The translations under genes were made by a program, and so were the position numbers. From Candidatus Bathyarchaeota archaeon (GTDB lineage: Archaea > Thermoproteota > Bathyarchaeia > RBG-16-48-13 > GCA-020355125), in assembly GCA_026015035.1 (NCBI GenBank), contig JAOZHB010000012.1, positions 1 through 45,128 of the forward strand: a stretch of DNA of 45,128 bases. The letters are read 5' to 3'. Positions 8,655-16,448 of the stretch are shown here, piece by piece (the first letter of the stretch is position 1; each line of letters starts with the position of its first letter). The notes under the pieces were generated by a model. The model was not told the origin of the DNA, ran no database searches, and saw nothing but the letters and a program-made list of their open reading frames with translations.

Positions 8655-8735
8655 ATGGGAAAGAAGCATGGAATGTTGATAGATTTCGAGAAGATTCCCT
8701 TAGCGCGCGCGCTAGCTTCTTTAAACATTCATTAA
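8655..8735 (+). pseudogene. Truncated start of an iron-sulfur oxidoreductase subunit ending at a (GC)n tract
   Basis: A 26-codon frame with an excellent GGAGG site 6 bases before its ATG, beginning 21 bases after the toroid gene. The first 13 residues, MGKKHGMLIDFEK, closely resemble the N-terminus of DMSO-reductase-type four-cluster ferredoxin subunits, which continue EKCIGCxAC. Here the match stops exactly where the first cysteine should be and the frame runs through TAGCGCGCGCGCTA (8701-8714) to a stop. I read this as a gene decayed or cut at the alternating GC tract. The family match is from memory of a short motif, so it is suggestive only; a genuine tiny protein is the alternative. Confidence 0.5.
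8701..8714. repeat. Alternating GC palindrome (TAGCGCGCGCGCTA)
   Basis: Perfect 14-bp palindrome of alternating purine-pyrimidine. It lies inside the truncated frame 8655-8735. Similar tracts are at 10331-10341, 10625-10638 and 24647-24658, all in gene-poor DNA. Confidence 0.8.
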
Positions 8736-8818
8736 TAAGTCTGGTACCTATATCAGCTATCTAACTCACTAGATGAAAGAGTGTACGAGTCCCAGGCCTT
8801 TAACTTTTTACCTATAGG

Positions 8819-9346
8819 TCATTCGCCAACCAATAACTTCTCCCACAAATTGTCACGTTGTGTAATAAGCAACATGACAAATAGGGCTATTAATGGTGTA
8901 GAGATAATCCAAAATGAGGGAACTAAACCTCCAAGAGCTACACATATAGGACTGAGGGACGACTGTGATAAGGGCCAGAACAGAGGATTATAGAGATGGT
9001 TTAGAAAATCCAATACAACATGAGACAGATTTCCTAAAAGACATGAAACGATTAGGTTGAGGGATAACCCAGTCTTCTCTTTTACTTTTTCTTCATCGAT
9101 TCCGAATACATAACTGATTAGAATCGGATATATCGAAACCGTAAACACGACCGACAGCATAGTTCCAAAAGTAGCAGCTCCTAGCAAACTGTGAAGTACT
9201 AGCCTGTCAGTTCCTAATAACGAGAATAAGATTGGGACCTCAAGATCGGGGAACATGGAACCAACCGTCAACCCGGGAAGCGTGAGTTTCTTATGGAGTT
9301 TGTATAGCATATAAGCCACAGGATAATGGAGTGGAGTAATAGTCAA
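8819..9346 (-). CDS. DUF4184-like membrane protein
   Basis: 175-residue polytopic membrane protein with about four hydrophobic segments (SLLGAATFGTMLSVVFTVSIYPILISYVFG, NLIVSCLLGNLSHVVLDFLNH, LGGLVPSFWIISTPLIALFVMLLI). The pattern TPLHYPVAYML near the N-terminus, GSMFPDLE, RLVLHSLLG and LSHVVLDFLNH resembles DUF4184/metal-dependent membrane hydrolase-like proteins (conserved Asp and His residues at membrane edges). Function is unknown. No clear ribosome site: the ATG at 9346 follows GAGGTGAATG, whose GAGGTGA is close to the start. It reads away from the toroid gene's fragment and is followed at its 5' side by a tandem pair of zinc-ribbon genes on the same strand. Confidence 0.6.
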   Translation of the reverse strand: MTITPLHYPVAYMLYKLHKKLTLPGLTVGSMFPDLEVPILFSLLGTDRLVLHSLLGAATFGTMLSVVFTVSIYPILISYVFGIDEEKVKEKTGLSLNLIVSCLLGNLSHVVLDFLNHLYNPLFWPLSQSSLSPICVALGGLVPSFWIISTPLIALFVMLLITQRDNLWEKLLVGE

Positions 9347-9367
9347 ACATTCACCTCTCGTATACCT

Positions 9368-9381
9368 GTTAGCTAGCTAAC
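9368..9381. repeat. TAGC repeat palindrome (GTTAGCTAGCTAAC)
   Basis: Perfect 14-bp palindrome that supplies the last two codons (GCT AGC) and the stop codon of the zinc-ribbon frame 9369-9711. Confidence 0.8.
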
Positions 9382-9711
9382 TCCACAATCTTGGCAGCTA
9401 TCCGAAGAAGAATAAAAATAAGAATGATTATAAGAGCGTACTTCATCCAACTTTTCAGTATCAATCCTCTAGGCTGATTTATTAGGGGGGTCTGGCAGTG
9501 GGGGCAGAGAGGGACGGTTTTCCCTCGGCGGGTAACCCACTTGATTTCGCTACGTAGCCACCAAATATACCTCGTTGTCTTTCCAATCCGTCTCAGGCAG
9601 CTCCAGCACCAGTAATTATCCCTGTGGAGAGAGAACCCGCACTCAGAACACTCTTTAGAATCTTCTACATAAACTCCGCACTTCGGACATCTGACTATCT
9701 CAGTTCACCAT
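9369..9711 (-). pseudogene. Zinc-ribbon membrane-anchored protein, 1-nt frameshift next to the start codon
   Basis: An open frame of 110 codons from 9701 to 9372 reads EIVRCPKCGVYVEDSKECSECG, then CWSCLRRIG, PLCPHCQ, and a C-terminal membrane helix YALIIILIFILLRIAA, ending Ala-Ser-stop inside a TAGC repeat. It has no usable in-frame start; the frame closes at a TGA just upstream. An ATG (9709-9711) followed by GTG AAC lies one base out of frame: removing a single T gives Met-Val-Asn-Glu-Ile-Val-Arg-Cys, exactly where such proteins begin. So the gene appears broken by a one-base insertion, or starts at a rare ATA codon (9696-9698), or the base is a sequence error. Four CxxC pairs indicate two zinc sites. 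Function unknown. Confidence 0.65.
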
Positions 9712-9728
9712 GACTCAGAACATTCTAC

Positions 9729-9744
9729 GTAGCTAGCTAGCTAC
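9729..9744. repeat. TAGC repeat palindrome (GTAGCTAGCTAGCTAC)
   Basis: Perfect 16-bp palindrome. It supplies the C-terminal Val-Ala-Ser codons and the TAG stop of the neighbouring minus-strand zinc-ribbon gene (stop at 9733-9735). Confidence 0.85.
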
Positions 9745-10044
9745 CGGTATAAAAATAAGTGGAATACCGAAGAATATGAGAAAGAATAGAAAAAAAATAG
9801 AAACAAACCCTATGATAAGTAAATTATTTGCCATTTGCTGATCGTCGTCTTTAACTGCAAAATATCCTATTAAGCCACCAAATATGTTAAAAACAAAGGC
9901 TATTACGTACCAGAATCTCGTAGGTTTTGATATAGGTGCAGATTCAATGTGCTTTATAATATGAACATTTAGCTGTGCTCCACAATTGAGACAGAACTTG
10001 TCTTGGTCAGATATTTGCTTTCCACATTTTCGACAATAAGGCAT
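9733..10044 (-). CDS. Zinc-ribbon protein with two membrane helices
   Basis: 103-residue protein: an N-terminal zinc ribbon (YCRKCGKQISDQDKFCLNCGAQL, CxxC-x11-CxxC), a short linker, then hydrophobic segments RFWYVIAFVFNIFGGLIGYFAV and NNLLIIGFVSIFFLFFLIFFGIPLIFI. The domain order (zinc ribbon, then membrane) is common in uncharacterised archaeal proteins, and its function is unknown. ATG at 10044 is preferred over the TTG one codon earlier. It lies just upstream of the frameshifted zinc-ribbon gene on the same strand; the shared layout (CxxC pairs then membrane helices, stop codon inside a TAGC palindrome) suggests a related pair. A third such gene is at 19196. Confidence 0.75.
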   Translation of the reverse strand: MPYCRKCGKQISDQDKFCLNCGAQLNVHIIKHIESAPISKPTRFWYVIAFVFNIFGGLIGYFAVKDDDQQMANNLLIIGFVSIFFLFFLIFFGIPLIFIPVAS

Positions 10045-10383
10045 CAATTATGCACTCTTTAGGAATAATTGATATACATTCTTTTAATATACTAACATAA
10101 CAGGTATTAAAGACTTGTTAGTGCTTGAAAAAAGGGACTGATTAGATACACCACAGAATAAAAATCTCTCTACTGCCTTAAACGACATCGGTGATGTGTG
10201 CGGATTAAACTTTAAACCCCATACCCAAACGTTTATCATACAAAACGCGCTGAACGTAAAGAGATTTAGCGTTCTAGGGCACGCTCTAGCTTACTTCTTT
10301 TTTCAAATATTTTTCTTATTCCTGATTGGTCTAGCGCGCGCCCCACTTCAATGCGCGACATATTTTAAAGTTATCCAAATATT

Positions 10384-10535
10384 AATGCGTAGTATAACCG
10401 CGTCATTTCCCTGTCAAACGGGCCGTTTTCTGGGCTCTTTTAAGGAAATACGCCGCGATTTACGTTCCTTCCCAGAAAATTATTTTCAATTGAACCCCCT
10501 TTTACACGACGAAAAATGAGAGAGCCCCGTCCCCT
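10384..10535 (+). repeat. Dispersed repeat, copy A
   Basis: About 150 bases that align, by eye at roughly 70 percent identity with small gaps, to the reverse complement of 24480-24635 (copy B). Shared exact blocks include GTCATTTCC, AATACGCCGC, ATTTACG, TTTTACACGA and GAAAAATG. Copy A can fold: TTTTCTGGG (10426-10434) pairs perfectly with CCCAGAAAA (10471-10479), and inside it AAGGAA (10442-10447) pairs with TTCCTT (10465-10470). Both copies have a (GC)n tract a few tens of bases before their matching end. A short frame (GRFLGSFKEIRRDLRSF) is partly shared with copy B (SRFIGSFDAIRRNLRSF), so a decayed coding origin is as possible as an RNA or DNA element. Confidence 0.7.
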
Positions 10536-10624
10536 GTATATATTGTAAAGGTCGCCCACGTTGTGGACGGCCATGCCGTGTATACCGCTTGCGATGCATC
10601 CCCCTACGATGGTGATTGAATCGA

Positions 10625-10638
10625 TCGCGCGCGCGCGA
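10625..10638. repeat. Alternating GC palindrome (TCGCGCGCGCGCGA)
   Basis: Perfect 14-bp alternating purine-pyrimidine palindrome at the far end of the repeat A region. Confidence 0.8.
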
Positions 10639-10818
10639 GACCGTGTTTGACGACTGTGAGGTTCACTCATTATGAACATAGGATGTTGATCGTTTTATGA
10701 TAGGGCCTTGTGACCGTATACAGCCACCTGCTCCTGTCAATCCACGAGCATTGAACGTCGCGAAAAAGATGTTGTATGCAATCCATAGGACAACTGTTTT
10801 TAATTACATGATAATACA

Positions 10819-12096
10819 ATGATAGATAGAGGCGAGAATGAAGTGCCCTCGGTAAACATGAAAGTGGATGAACACTACGATCGAACGATTCAAATCAATT
10901 TTCCAAAGACCTGGGACGTCAGCGTGGTGAGGATGGCTGGACACAGCGCGCCCGCTCTAACCGATGAGCAGATCCAAGACGCATTAGACCACCCCATCGG
11001 AAGCCCAAGCATACAGGAGCTAGCGAAGGGAAAAACGGGGAAGATCGTCGTTACCTGCGATGATCTTGAGAGGCCGACGCCCGCCTACAGGGTCTTCCCT
11101 TTCATCATGAAGGAACTGAATAAGGCTGGTATCTCGGACAGTCAAATCTTCATTATGGGAGCCTATGGACTTCATGCGGCTATGACTGCAGATTCCTATG
11201 GAAGAAAGGTCGGCTGGGACATGGTTCGAAGGTTCGACTGCGTCAACCACAACGCGTTCAAGAATCACCAGAACCTGGGGAAGACAAGCCGTGGGACACC
11301 TCTCCTGGTGGATTCGGAATTTGCGAAAGCTGACCTGAGAATAGTCGTATGCGGTATTAAAAAACACCCCTTAGCTGGTGCTGGAGGCGCGGGAAAACAT
11401 GTAGTTCCCGGAGTAGCGTCCTTTGACACCATAGCTTATAACCACCAGGTAATAGGAAGGACGGCAGAGAGAGGGATTTGGAAGATCAAGGGGAACGCCG
11501 CGAGAGAGGACATGCAAGAGGCTGGGAGGATGGCGGATGTCAATATAGTCGTGAACTGCTGCTATAATGACAACCGGGATGTGGTGGGTCTTTTTGTCGG
11601 TGACTTGGACGATGCTTGGCATGAGGCCGTGAAATATAGTTATGACCTTCATTCAACTAAAGTCAGCAACAAGAAGGCGGATGTTGTCGTAGTGAACGGC
11701 TATCTACAGGCCCAACAGGGGATTGATTGGTGGCCTGCAAGTAGCACGCTAGGAGAGGGGGGTACAGCGGTAGGGATACACCAGTACACTCCAGGGTGGC
11801 GTTTAACTCACTACTCAGTCGAAAGTTTCGGTTCAGGATCGGACGGTTACTGGGCTAGGATGGAGGGGTATCCACGAAGATTGTGGCCCGTTAAGCAGGC
11901 TGGAAAAATCATGGTTTGGAGCGAGAAGATAGTAAAAAGGAACATGCTGAGACTCGCTGAGAAGGTGGAATGGATACCTGAGTGGCAGGGAATAATGAAA
12001 CAACTCAAAGCAGTCCACGGAGAAAACGCAACAGCCATGGTGTTCCCCTGTTCCAGGGTACAATTCGACCCGAGTAAAACACCTCTAGTTCTCTAG
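10819..12096 (+). CDS. LarA-like (nickel-dependent lactate racemase family, DUF2088) protein
   Basis: 425-residue protein resembling LarA, whose founding member racemises lactate with a nickel-pincer nucleotide cofactor bound to a lysine. Family landmarks: TCDDLERPTPAYRVFP (LarA DxxRPxP, about residues 78-93), MGAYGLHAAMT (cofactor-region His, about residues 113-123), and GIKKHPLAGAGGAGKHVVPG (about residues 178-197), whose lysine would be the pincer anchor. The C-terminal domain has DVVVVNGYLQAQQG. LarB, LarC and LarE cofactor genes are not in the window, so cofactor loading cannot be judged and another 2-hydroxyacid or sugar-acid epimerase role is likely. The ATG at 10819 lies about 20 bases after TTTTTAATTA, consistent with leaderless expression. 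Confidence 0.8.
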   Translation: MIDRGENEVPSVNMKVDEHYDRTIQINFPKTWDVSVVRMAGHSAPALTDEQIQDALDHPIGSPSIQELAKGKTGKIVVTCDDLERPTPAYRVFPFIMKELNKAGISDSQIFIMGAYGLHAAMTADSYGRKVGWDMVRRFDCVNHNAFKNHQNLGKTSRGTPLLVDSEFAKADLRIVVCGIKKHPLAGAGGAGKHVVPGVASFDTIAYNHQVIGRTAERGIWKIKGNAAREDMQEAGRMADVNIVVNCCYNDNRDVVGLFVGDLDDAWHEAVKYSYDLHSTKVSNKKADVVVVNGYLQAQQGIDWWPASSTLGEGGTAVGIHQYTPGWRLTHYSVESFGSGSDGYWARMEGYPRRLWPVKQAGKIMVWSEKIVKRNMLRLAEKVEWIPEWQGIMKQLKAVHGENATAMVFPCSRVQFDPSKTPLVL

Positions 12097-12114
12097 AACA
12101 ATGTGTAGTGGGCG

Positions 12115-12123
12115 GCTAGCTAG
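12115..12123. repeat. TAGC repeat (GCTAGCTAG)
   Basis: Lies 19 bases after the LarA-like stop codon; a second unit, AGCTAGCTAG, is at 12139-12148. Confidence 0.75.
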
Positions 12124-12213
12124 ACATGGAAGCGATGAAGCTAGCTAGAAGCCTAAACCTAAACCTTAGTCGAAATTCGGAAAGAAAACGCCATATGATC
12201 ACTTGGGAGAGAT

Positions 12214-12696
12214 ATGGGTAGGATGGTTGAGGTGGTTAAGCTCCTTGAGTATAATAGGGATGTACGCCATCGATATTTTGACGCTCTCGCGAAGGTACCG
12301 TGGGAGGAACTGGTCAAGAATCGAGAAGCCAGTTTTCACTCCATTCGTAACATATTCATTCATACGCTGAATGCTACAGACTTCTGGCTGGACTTCCTAT
12401 TGAAGGAAAAGCTTTACGTTCATCGAAGATTTGACACCTATGAAAGCATGGAGTACATTGAAAACTATATGACGCAGGTGGAAGCCCGTTTGGAGCTGTA
12501 TACCAGCAGGCTTGACCTCCAAGGCCTTAATGCAGAGTATTCGGTGAAGAACGATGCGGGAGAAACCTTTACAGTGACTGCGGAAGACGTGCTCATCCAC
12601 ATCTTCGAGGAGGAAGTCCATCACAGAGGGGAGTTAATCGGCCTTCTCTGGCAGATGGGAGTCGAACCCCCGTTAATGGGTTGGAAAGACCTATAA
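12214..12696 (+). CDS. DinB family protein
   Basis: 160-residue four-helix-bundle protein of the DinB/YfiT type, often metal-dependent thiol or detoxification enzymes. The three expected metal-binding histidines are visible: one in SIRNIFIHTLNATDFWLD (about residue 50) and two in FEEEVHHRGELIGLLWQMG (about residues 137-138), the classic HxxHRGxL-like end. Start is ATG 12214 behind GGGAGAG; ATG 12223 is also possible. It follows the LarA-like gene after about 120 bases containing two TAGC repeats. It precedes, in convergent orientation, a GyrI-like ligand-binding protein, another small stress-type domain. The substrate is unknown. Confidence 0.8.
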   Translation: MGRMVEVVKLLEYNRDVRHRYFDALAKVPWEELVKNREASFHSIRNIFIHTLNATDFWLDFLLKEKLYVHRRFDTYESMEYIENYMTQVEARLELYTSRLDLQGLNAEYSVKNDAGETFTVTAEDVLIHIFEEEVHHRGELIGLLWQMGVEPPLMGWKDL

Positions 12697-12782
12697 AACC
12701 GCTACCCCATTGAGGTTCCAGCGAAGGATTAGGCGTAGCCTTCAGGCCTTCAACCCAAAGCTCTTAAAGGCATTGTGTATTA

Positions 12783-13271
12783 TCAAGCTTTTATTTGAAC
12801 CCAGAGATCGAAGACCCATTCGGTCACCGGCTTCTCCTCTGCTTGCCAATTGATGTGTTCTTCAAAGCCATCGACCCAGCCATGACTACCTTTCGTCCAG
12901 CCTACAGGCTCATACGCTGATTCTTCAAGCCAGGTCCACAGCTTCTTCCAAGCAGCGCCTATTCTGTTCAGATTCGTGAACCTGAGAACCGCGTACAATC
13001 CGCCTGAAATCGCCCCCATCTCGATGTCGCCTTCAGACTCAATTGCATCGTTGATGGTTAAGTAGAGCTCGTAGCCGTGGGGTTCAGGTTTATCCGTCGG
13101 ATACGTGTTCCGACCAAATAGTCGGCAACCGTTTTTTGCTGTGAGGCCTTTGGATATTGCCCACGCCCGTATCTTCTTTCCCGCATCTTCTTCAGGGGTG
13201 TCACTCAATGCATGAGTGTGAACTGCACGCATCGTCGTCAATCGCTCCAATCTGACATCCATTTCTTTCAA
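12783..13271 (-). CDS. GyrI-like small-molecule binding domain protein
   Basis: 162-residue stand-alone domain resembling the AraC effector-binding/GyrI-like fold (SOUL-related). The order fits: VRLERLTTMRAVHTHALSDTPEEDAGKKI at the start, the core GRNTYPTDKPEPHGYELYLTIND, GAISGGLYAVLRF, and the C-terminal EEHINWQAEEKPVTEWVFDLWVQI. Relatives with no DNA-binding part are thought to bind or hydrolyse small cytotoxic molecules. Start is TTG at 13271, 9 bases after AGGAGG, with an alternative ATG 9 bases further in. It is convergent with the DinB-like gene. Function beyond ligand binding is not predictable. Confidence 0.68.
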   Translation of the reverse strand: MKEMDVRLERLTTMRAVHTHALSDTPEEDAGKKIRAWAISKGLTAKNGCRLFGRNTYPTDKPEPHGYELYLTINDAIESEGDIEMGAISGGLYAVLRFTNLNRIGAAWKKLWTWLEESAYEPVGWTKGSHGWVDGFEEHINWQAEEKPVTEWVFDLWVQIKA

Positions 13272-13514
13272 AACGGTTCGCCTCCTAAGAGTAAATGGCG
13301 TCCCTGATCATTTATGTGTGTAGGTTACCGATGCGTATCACAGTCACCTTTCCTCAACTTCACCAAGGCTATGGATTATGTGAGTGATGCATGCAAAATG
13401 TAACCATAAGGAGAATGGGTTTTCAGTTACCTTTTTCGTCGCTAGAGGGTTAACAGAATCGCGATAACGCCAGATTTATAGAAGGTGTAAGTCAATTGAT
13501 TGAGGGATGAACGA

Positions 13515-14324
13515 ATGAACATCGATTCGATTACACTTGTTTATTTTTCTCCTACGAGGACAACAAAACAGATTATCGAAGGCATCGCCAAGGGAATTCG
13601 AAACGGATCAATTACTCATCTTGATCTAACGCCGCCTATTGTGAAGGATCAGGAAGTTGTGGAGTTCAATGAAGAATTAGTGATCATCGGAGCACCCGTA
13701 TACGGAGGACGCATCCCTGTCGACGCCGTTTCCCGATTGCAGAGACTGAAAGCCAATAATACTCTGGCGGTCGTCGTGGTCGTATACGGAAATAGAGCGT
13801 ACGAAGATGCGCTGGTAGAGCTTCGAGACCTCGCTTTAAAAGGCGGTTTCAAGCCGGTGGCGGGTGGAGCATTCATCGCCGAACACTCATTCAACACAGA
13901 AGACACTCCGATAGCAAAGGAGCGCCCCGACGAAAGGGATCTGAAAAAAGCACTGGAGTTTGGAGAAACGATCCAAGCAACGATGGAAGAGTACCGTGGA
14001 TCTGAGGACGTACCATGCTTACAGGTGCCTGGAAATCACCCCTATAAGGAACGAGGCCAAAGCTCGGAGGCCATTTCTCCCATAACGAAAGAAGAGCAAT
14101 GTATTCTGTGTGGACAATGCGCAGAGGTATGCCCGACCGCTGCAATTACTATAAACACAGAGATAGTGACGAAGCAGGAGGCCTGCATCCATTGTTGTGC
14201 ATGCGTCAAAAACTGTCCATCAAACGCAAGGGTCATGGAGCATCCACGGATCAGGAAAATCGCGATGTGGTTATCCACGAACTACAGTGAAAGACGAGAG
14301 CCAGAAACATATCTAGCGAGTTAA
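13515..14324 (+). CDS. EFR1-type flavodoxin-ferredoxin fusion protein
   Basis: Electron-transfer protein: an N-terminal flavodoxin-like domain with the FMN phosphate loop YFSPTRTTKQ (about residues 10-19) and APVYGGRIP, and a C-terminal pair of [4Fe-4S] motifs, CILCGQCAEVCP and CIHCCACVKNCP (each CxxCxxCxxxCP). The order and length (269) match EFR1 family proteins, which shuttle electrons between ferredoxin pools and flavoenzymes. ATG 13515 is chosen because a GAGGGA site lies about 10 bases upstream; a TTG at 13500 would make the ribosome site coding. It is followed, after a TAGC repeat, by a broken aldo/keto reductase on the same strand. Confidence 0.92.
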   Translation: MNIDSITLVYFSPTRTTKQIIEGIAKGIRNGSITHLDLTPPIVKDQEVVEFNEELVIIGAPVYGGRIPVDAVSRLQRLKANNTLAVVVVVYGNRAYEDALVELRDLALKGGFKPVAGGAFIAEHSFNTEDTPIAKERPDERDLKKALEFGETIQATMEEYRGSEDVPCLQVPGNHPYKERGQSSEAISPITKEEQCILCGQCAEVCPTAAITINTEIVTKQEACIHCCACVKNCPSNARVMEHPRIRKIAMWLSTNYSERREPETYLAS

Positions 14325-14348
14325 CATAGCAATGCCTTTCTCTTCGCA

Positions 14349-14359
14349 AGCTAGCTAGC
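14349..14359. repeat. TAGC repeat (AGCTAGCTAGC)
   Basis: Lies 25 bases after the EFR1 stop codon. Confidence 0.8.
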
Positions 14360-14472
14360 AAGTCTTATTATACAAAAGCAAAAGCGTGAGTGAGCCATCG
14401 AAAAGCGTGAGATCTACAATAATAACCTAAAAATACAGGTTTACGATAAAATATTTTCGAGAAGGTATTGTC

Positions 14473-15269
14473 TTGAAGTATCGGGTTTTAGGTAAAACAG
14501 GCTTGAAAGTCTCAATTTTAGGATTTGGTGGGATACCAATACGGCGGGTAAGCGAGAGAGAGGCTGTTGCAGTGGTGAATCGTGCTTTAGACCTTGGGTA
14601 AACGTCATTCATACCTCTGTTACATACGGCGATAGTGCTAATAAGATCGGTCTCGTAATGAAGGAGCGACGGGATGACTGTTTTCTCGCAGTGAAAATTG
14701 GCGGTCGTACCAAAGTAGAAGCGGAAGATAGATTGAAGAGGAGTTTGGAAGCCCTCCATACGTCTCACATTGAAATCGCTGAGCTTCCGATAAACGCCTT
14801 CGAGTTCCCTACCGTGATGGCTCCTAATGGCGCATACGAGGCGTTTGAGAGGGCAAAGGACGACGGTGTCATCGATTTTATCGGTATAACCAGCCACGAT
14901 GTAAATTTCCTTATCGATGTTGTCCCCACCAAGAGCTTCTCTAACCTCATCGCACCGTTCAACTTCGTAGCCTCTACTGGAAGAGAAAAACTTCTATCCT
15001 TAGCAGCCGAGTTCAACATGGGTGTCATAGCTATGAAAACCCTAGGGAAAGGCGGTCTATCCAACGTGTCTCAGGCCTTACGATACGTGTGGAATCAGGA
15101 TATAGACACTGCAATAGTGGGCATGAACAAAAAGACGGAAGTTGAACAAAACTTTGCTACAGCTGAAGATCTTCACCCACTGACAGAAGAGGATAAACAA
15201 TCTCTACAACAGAGAGCAGCAGAAATCATTAAGGCAAACCGCCTTTCCAGTTCAGGAGCGGTTATATAG
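14473..15269 (+). pseudogene. Aldo/keto reductase family protein with a 1-nt deletion
   Basis: NADPH-type aldo/keto reductase barrel split by one missing base. The first frame runs from TTG 14473: LKYRVLGKTGLKVSILGFGG, then EAVAVVNRALDLG, and stops at TAA just after GGG (14596-14598). With one extra G there, translation continues smoothly as GVNVIHTSVTYGDSANKIGLVMKE and then VKIGG, MGVIAMKTLGKGG and TAIVGMNKKTEVEQN to 15269. The Tyr (TSVTYGDS) and Lys (AVKIGG) of the catalytic tetrad are present. The usual His after LxQ is not seen (AELPINAFEF), so the ancestor may already have been atypical. The break may be real, a G-run slip, or a sequence error. Confidence 0.85.
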
Positions 15270-15335
15270 AGTTAACTATTTTATAGGGCCAAATATAGGT
15301 AATTAACTAGATAGAAAAATCAGGGGAAAAAACGT

Positions 15336-15713
15336 ATGTCTGCAAATCAAGATGAAGTATTGGAAGAGCTGAGGAAGATCAGGCAGCTTCTTGAGCCGAA
15401 GCCCGCTCCACCGACACCTGCTCCGCCGAAAGGATTCGTGAACGAGTTCAAAGACTTCCTTTCAAAGTACCGGGTCATGGGGATGGCGGTGGCCTTCATT
15501 CTCGGGCTTTATCTGGGATCTTTGGTGAATGCCCTTGTAAACGATTTAATTATGCCGATCATCGAGTTAGCGATGCCGGGCGTGGAATGGGAAGCCATCA
15601 CGGCAGGTCCCTTTCGCATCGGACACTTCATCGGTGCATTGATAACGTTCCTCATCGTGGCCCTAGTCATCTTCATTCTGGTGAAAATTACGAAACGAAT
15701 GGGCATCGAATAA
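15336..15713 (+). CDS. mscL: Large-conductance mechanosensitive channel MscL
   Basis: Pentameric membrane channel that opens under membrane tension to release solutes during osmotic downshock. The MscL signature is clear: FVNEFKDFLSKYRVMGMAVAFILG (N-terminal amphipathic helix and TM1), LVNALVNDLIMPIIE, a short periplasmic loop, then FIGALITFLIVALVIFILVKI (TM2). An extra N-terminal stretch of about 30 residues carries a proline-rich repeat (PKPAPPTPAPPKG). ATG 15336 follows AGGGG. A pyrimidine terminator starts 9 bases after the stop codon. Confidence 0.92.
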   Translation: MSANQDEVLEELRKIRQLLEPKPAPPTPAPPKGFVNEFKDFLSKYRVMGMAVAFILGLYLGSLVNALVNDLIMPIIELAMPGVEWEAITAGPFRIGHFIGALITFLIVALVIFILVKITKRMGIE

Positions 15714-15721
15714 TCTCTTTA

Positions 15722-15733
15722 CCCCCCTTTTTT
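15722..15733 (+). terminator. C6T6 pyrimidine terminator after mscL
   Basis: CCCCCCTTTTTT directly after the mscL stop, the form seen after several other genes in the window. Confidence 0.6.
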
Positions 15734-15886
15734 CAATTAGCGATAATATGCGATTTATTGGTATCATTCTTTAATTATCGACGCAGTAATAGCACGCTCG
15801 CTAACACTAACTTAGGGGGTCTTTTATCAAGTAGGTCAGGCAGCATCCTCGCTACTCACCTCAATACAAAATGCTTGCTGGGATGG

Positions 15887-16273
15887 TTACGCCTTTTTTA
15901 TGCTTAATCCAAGAGTTTCCAGCTTCCGTAGTGTTTTGAGCAGATCATGCTCCTTTACTAAAATATGATCCGTGGAATACGTTGAAAGGGCACAAACGCT
16001 AATGTGTTCGTCTGCCAAGACGGTGGTGACTTTTGCTAAAAACCCTATCGTCTGAAGCGGTAACACCATGTCAAAGGTAATCAGTTTCCAATTGTTGTCC
16101 ATTTGGATTACGTCGTCCTCATGAATTTTTTCTTGATCCATGATGACCGTGATTTCCTTCTTGTCTTGAATCACGGCAAAAGCGTTAATGAGTGTTTTCT
16201 CGGTTTGGGCGATTGCAAAAGTTTCGTCCCAAACATACACCTTTCCTCCCTCAAAGTATTCAGATGATTCCAT
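15887..16273 (-). CDS. ACT domain-containing protein
   Basis: 128-residue protein built of two short alpha-beta units resembling the ACT_7/CASTOR-like tandem ACT proteins that bind amino acids. The C-terminal half KLITFDMVLPLQTIGFLAKVTTVLADEHISVCALSTYSTDHILVKEHDLLKTLRKLETLG is typical of that family, with the ligand-site segment LQTIGFLAKV and the LSTYSTDHILV strand. ATG 16273 is used because GGGGTGGG lies just upstream; 27 more codons are open further 5' but lack family similarity. It reads divergently from the AOR gene with about 175 bases between. It is probably an amino-acid sensor or regulator with no catalytic residues. Confidence 0.8.
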   Translation of the reverse strand: MESSEYFEGGKVYVWDETFAIAQTEKTLINAFAVIQDKKEITVIMDQEKIHEDDVIQMDNNWKLITFDMVLPLQTIGFLAKVTTVLADEHISVCALSTYSTDHILVKEHDLLKTLRKLETLGLSIKKA

Positions 16274-16448
16274 AAACCCACCCCTGTACTTGGATCGATT
16301 TGTATGTTTAGTATCGACAACGTCTATTTGAAACCATAGAGAATATGTTGACACGTGGGTTATGACTTAAAACAATTGGTGGCTGAGACGCATCTTCACC
16401 TTAAAAAAATTTAAATGCTGACGCTTATTTCTTTTTCTGAGTGATATT

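Larger units (their letters stand above)
10048..10818. other. Gene-poor region holding repeat copy A and GC tracts
   Basis: 771 bases without a convincing intact gene. It contains CTAGCGCGCGC (10331-10341), repeat copy A (10384-10535), a short minus-strand coding-like stretch at about 10540-10625 (reads AIDSITIVGGCIASGIHGMA then HNVGDLYNIY), and the alternating GC palindrome 10625-10638. A TATA-like TTTTTAATTA about 20 bases before the LarA-like ATG suggests a leaderless transcript for the next gene. Confidence 0.5.
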
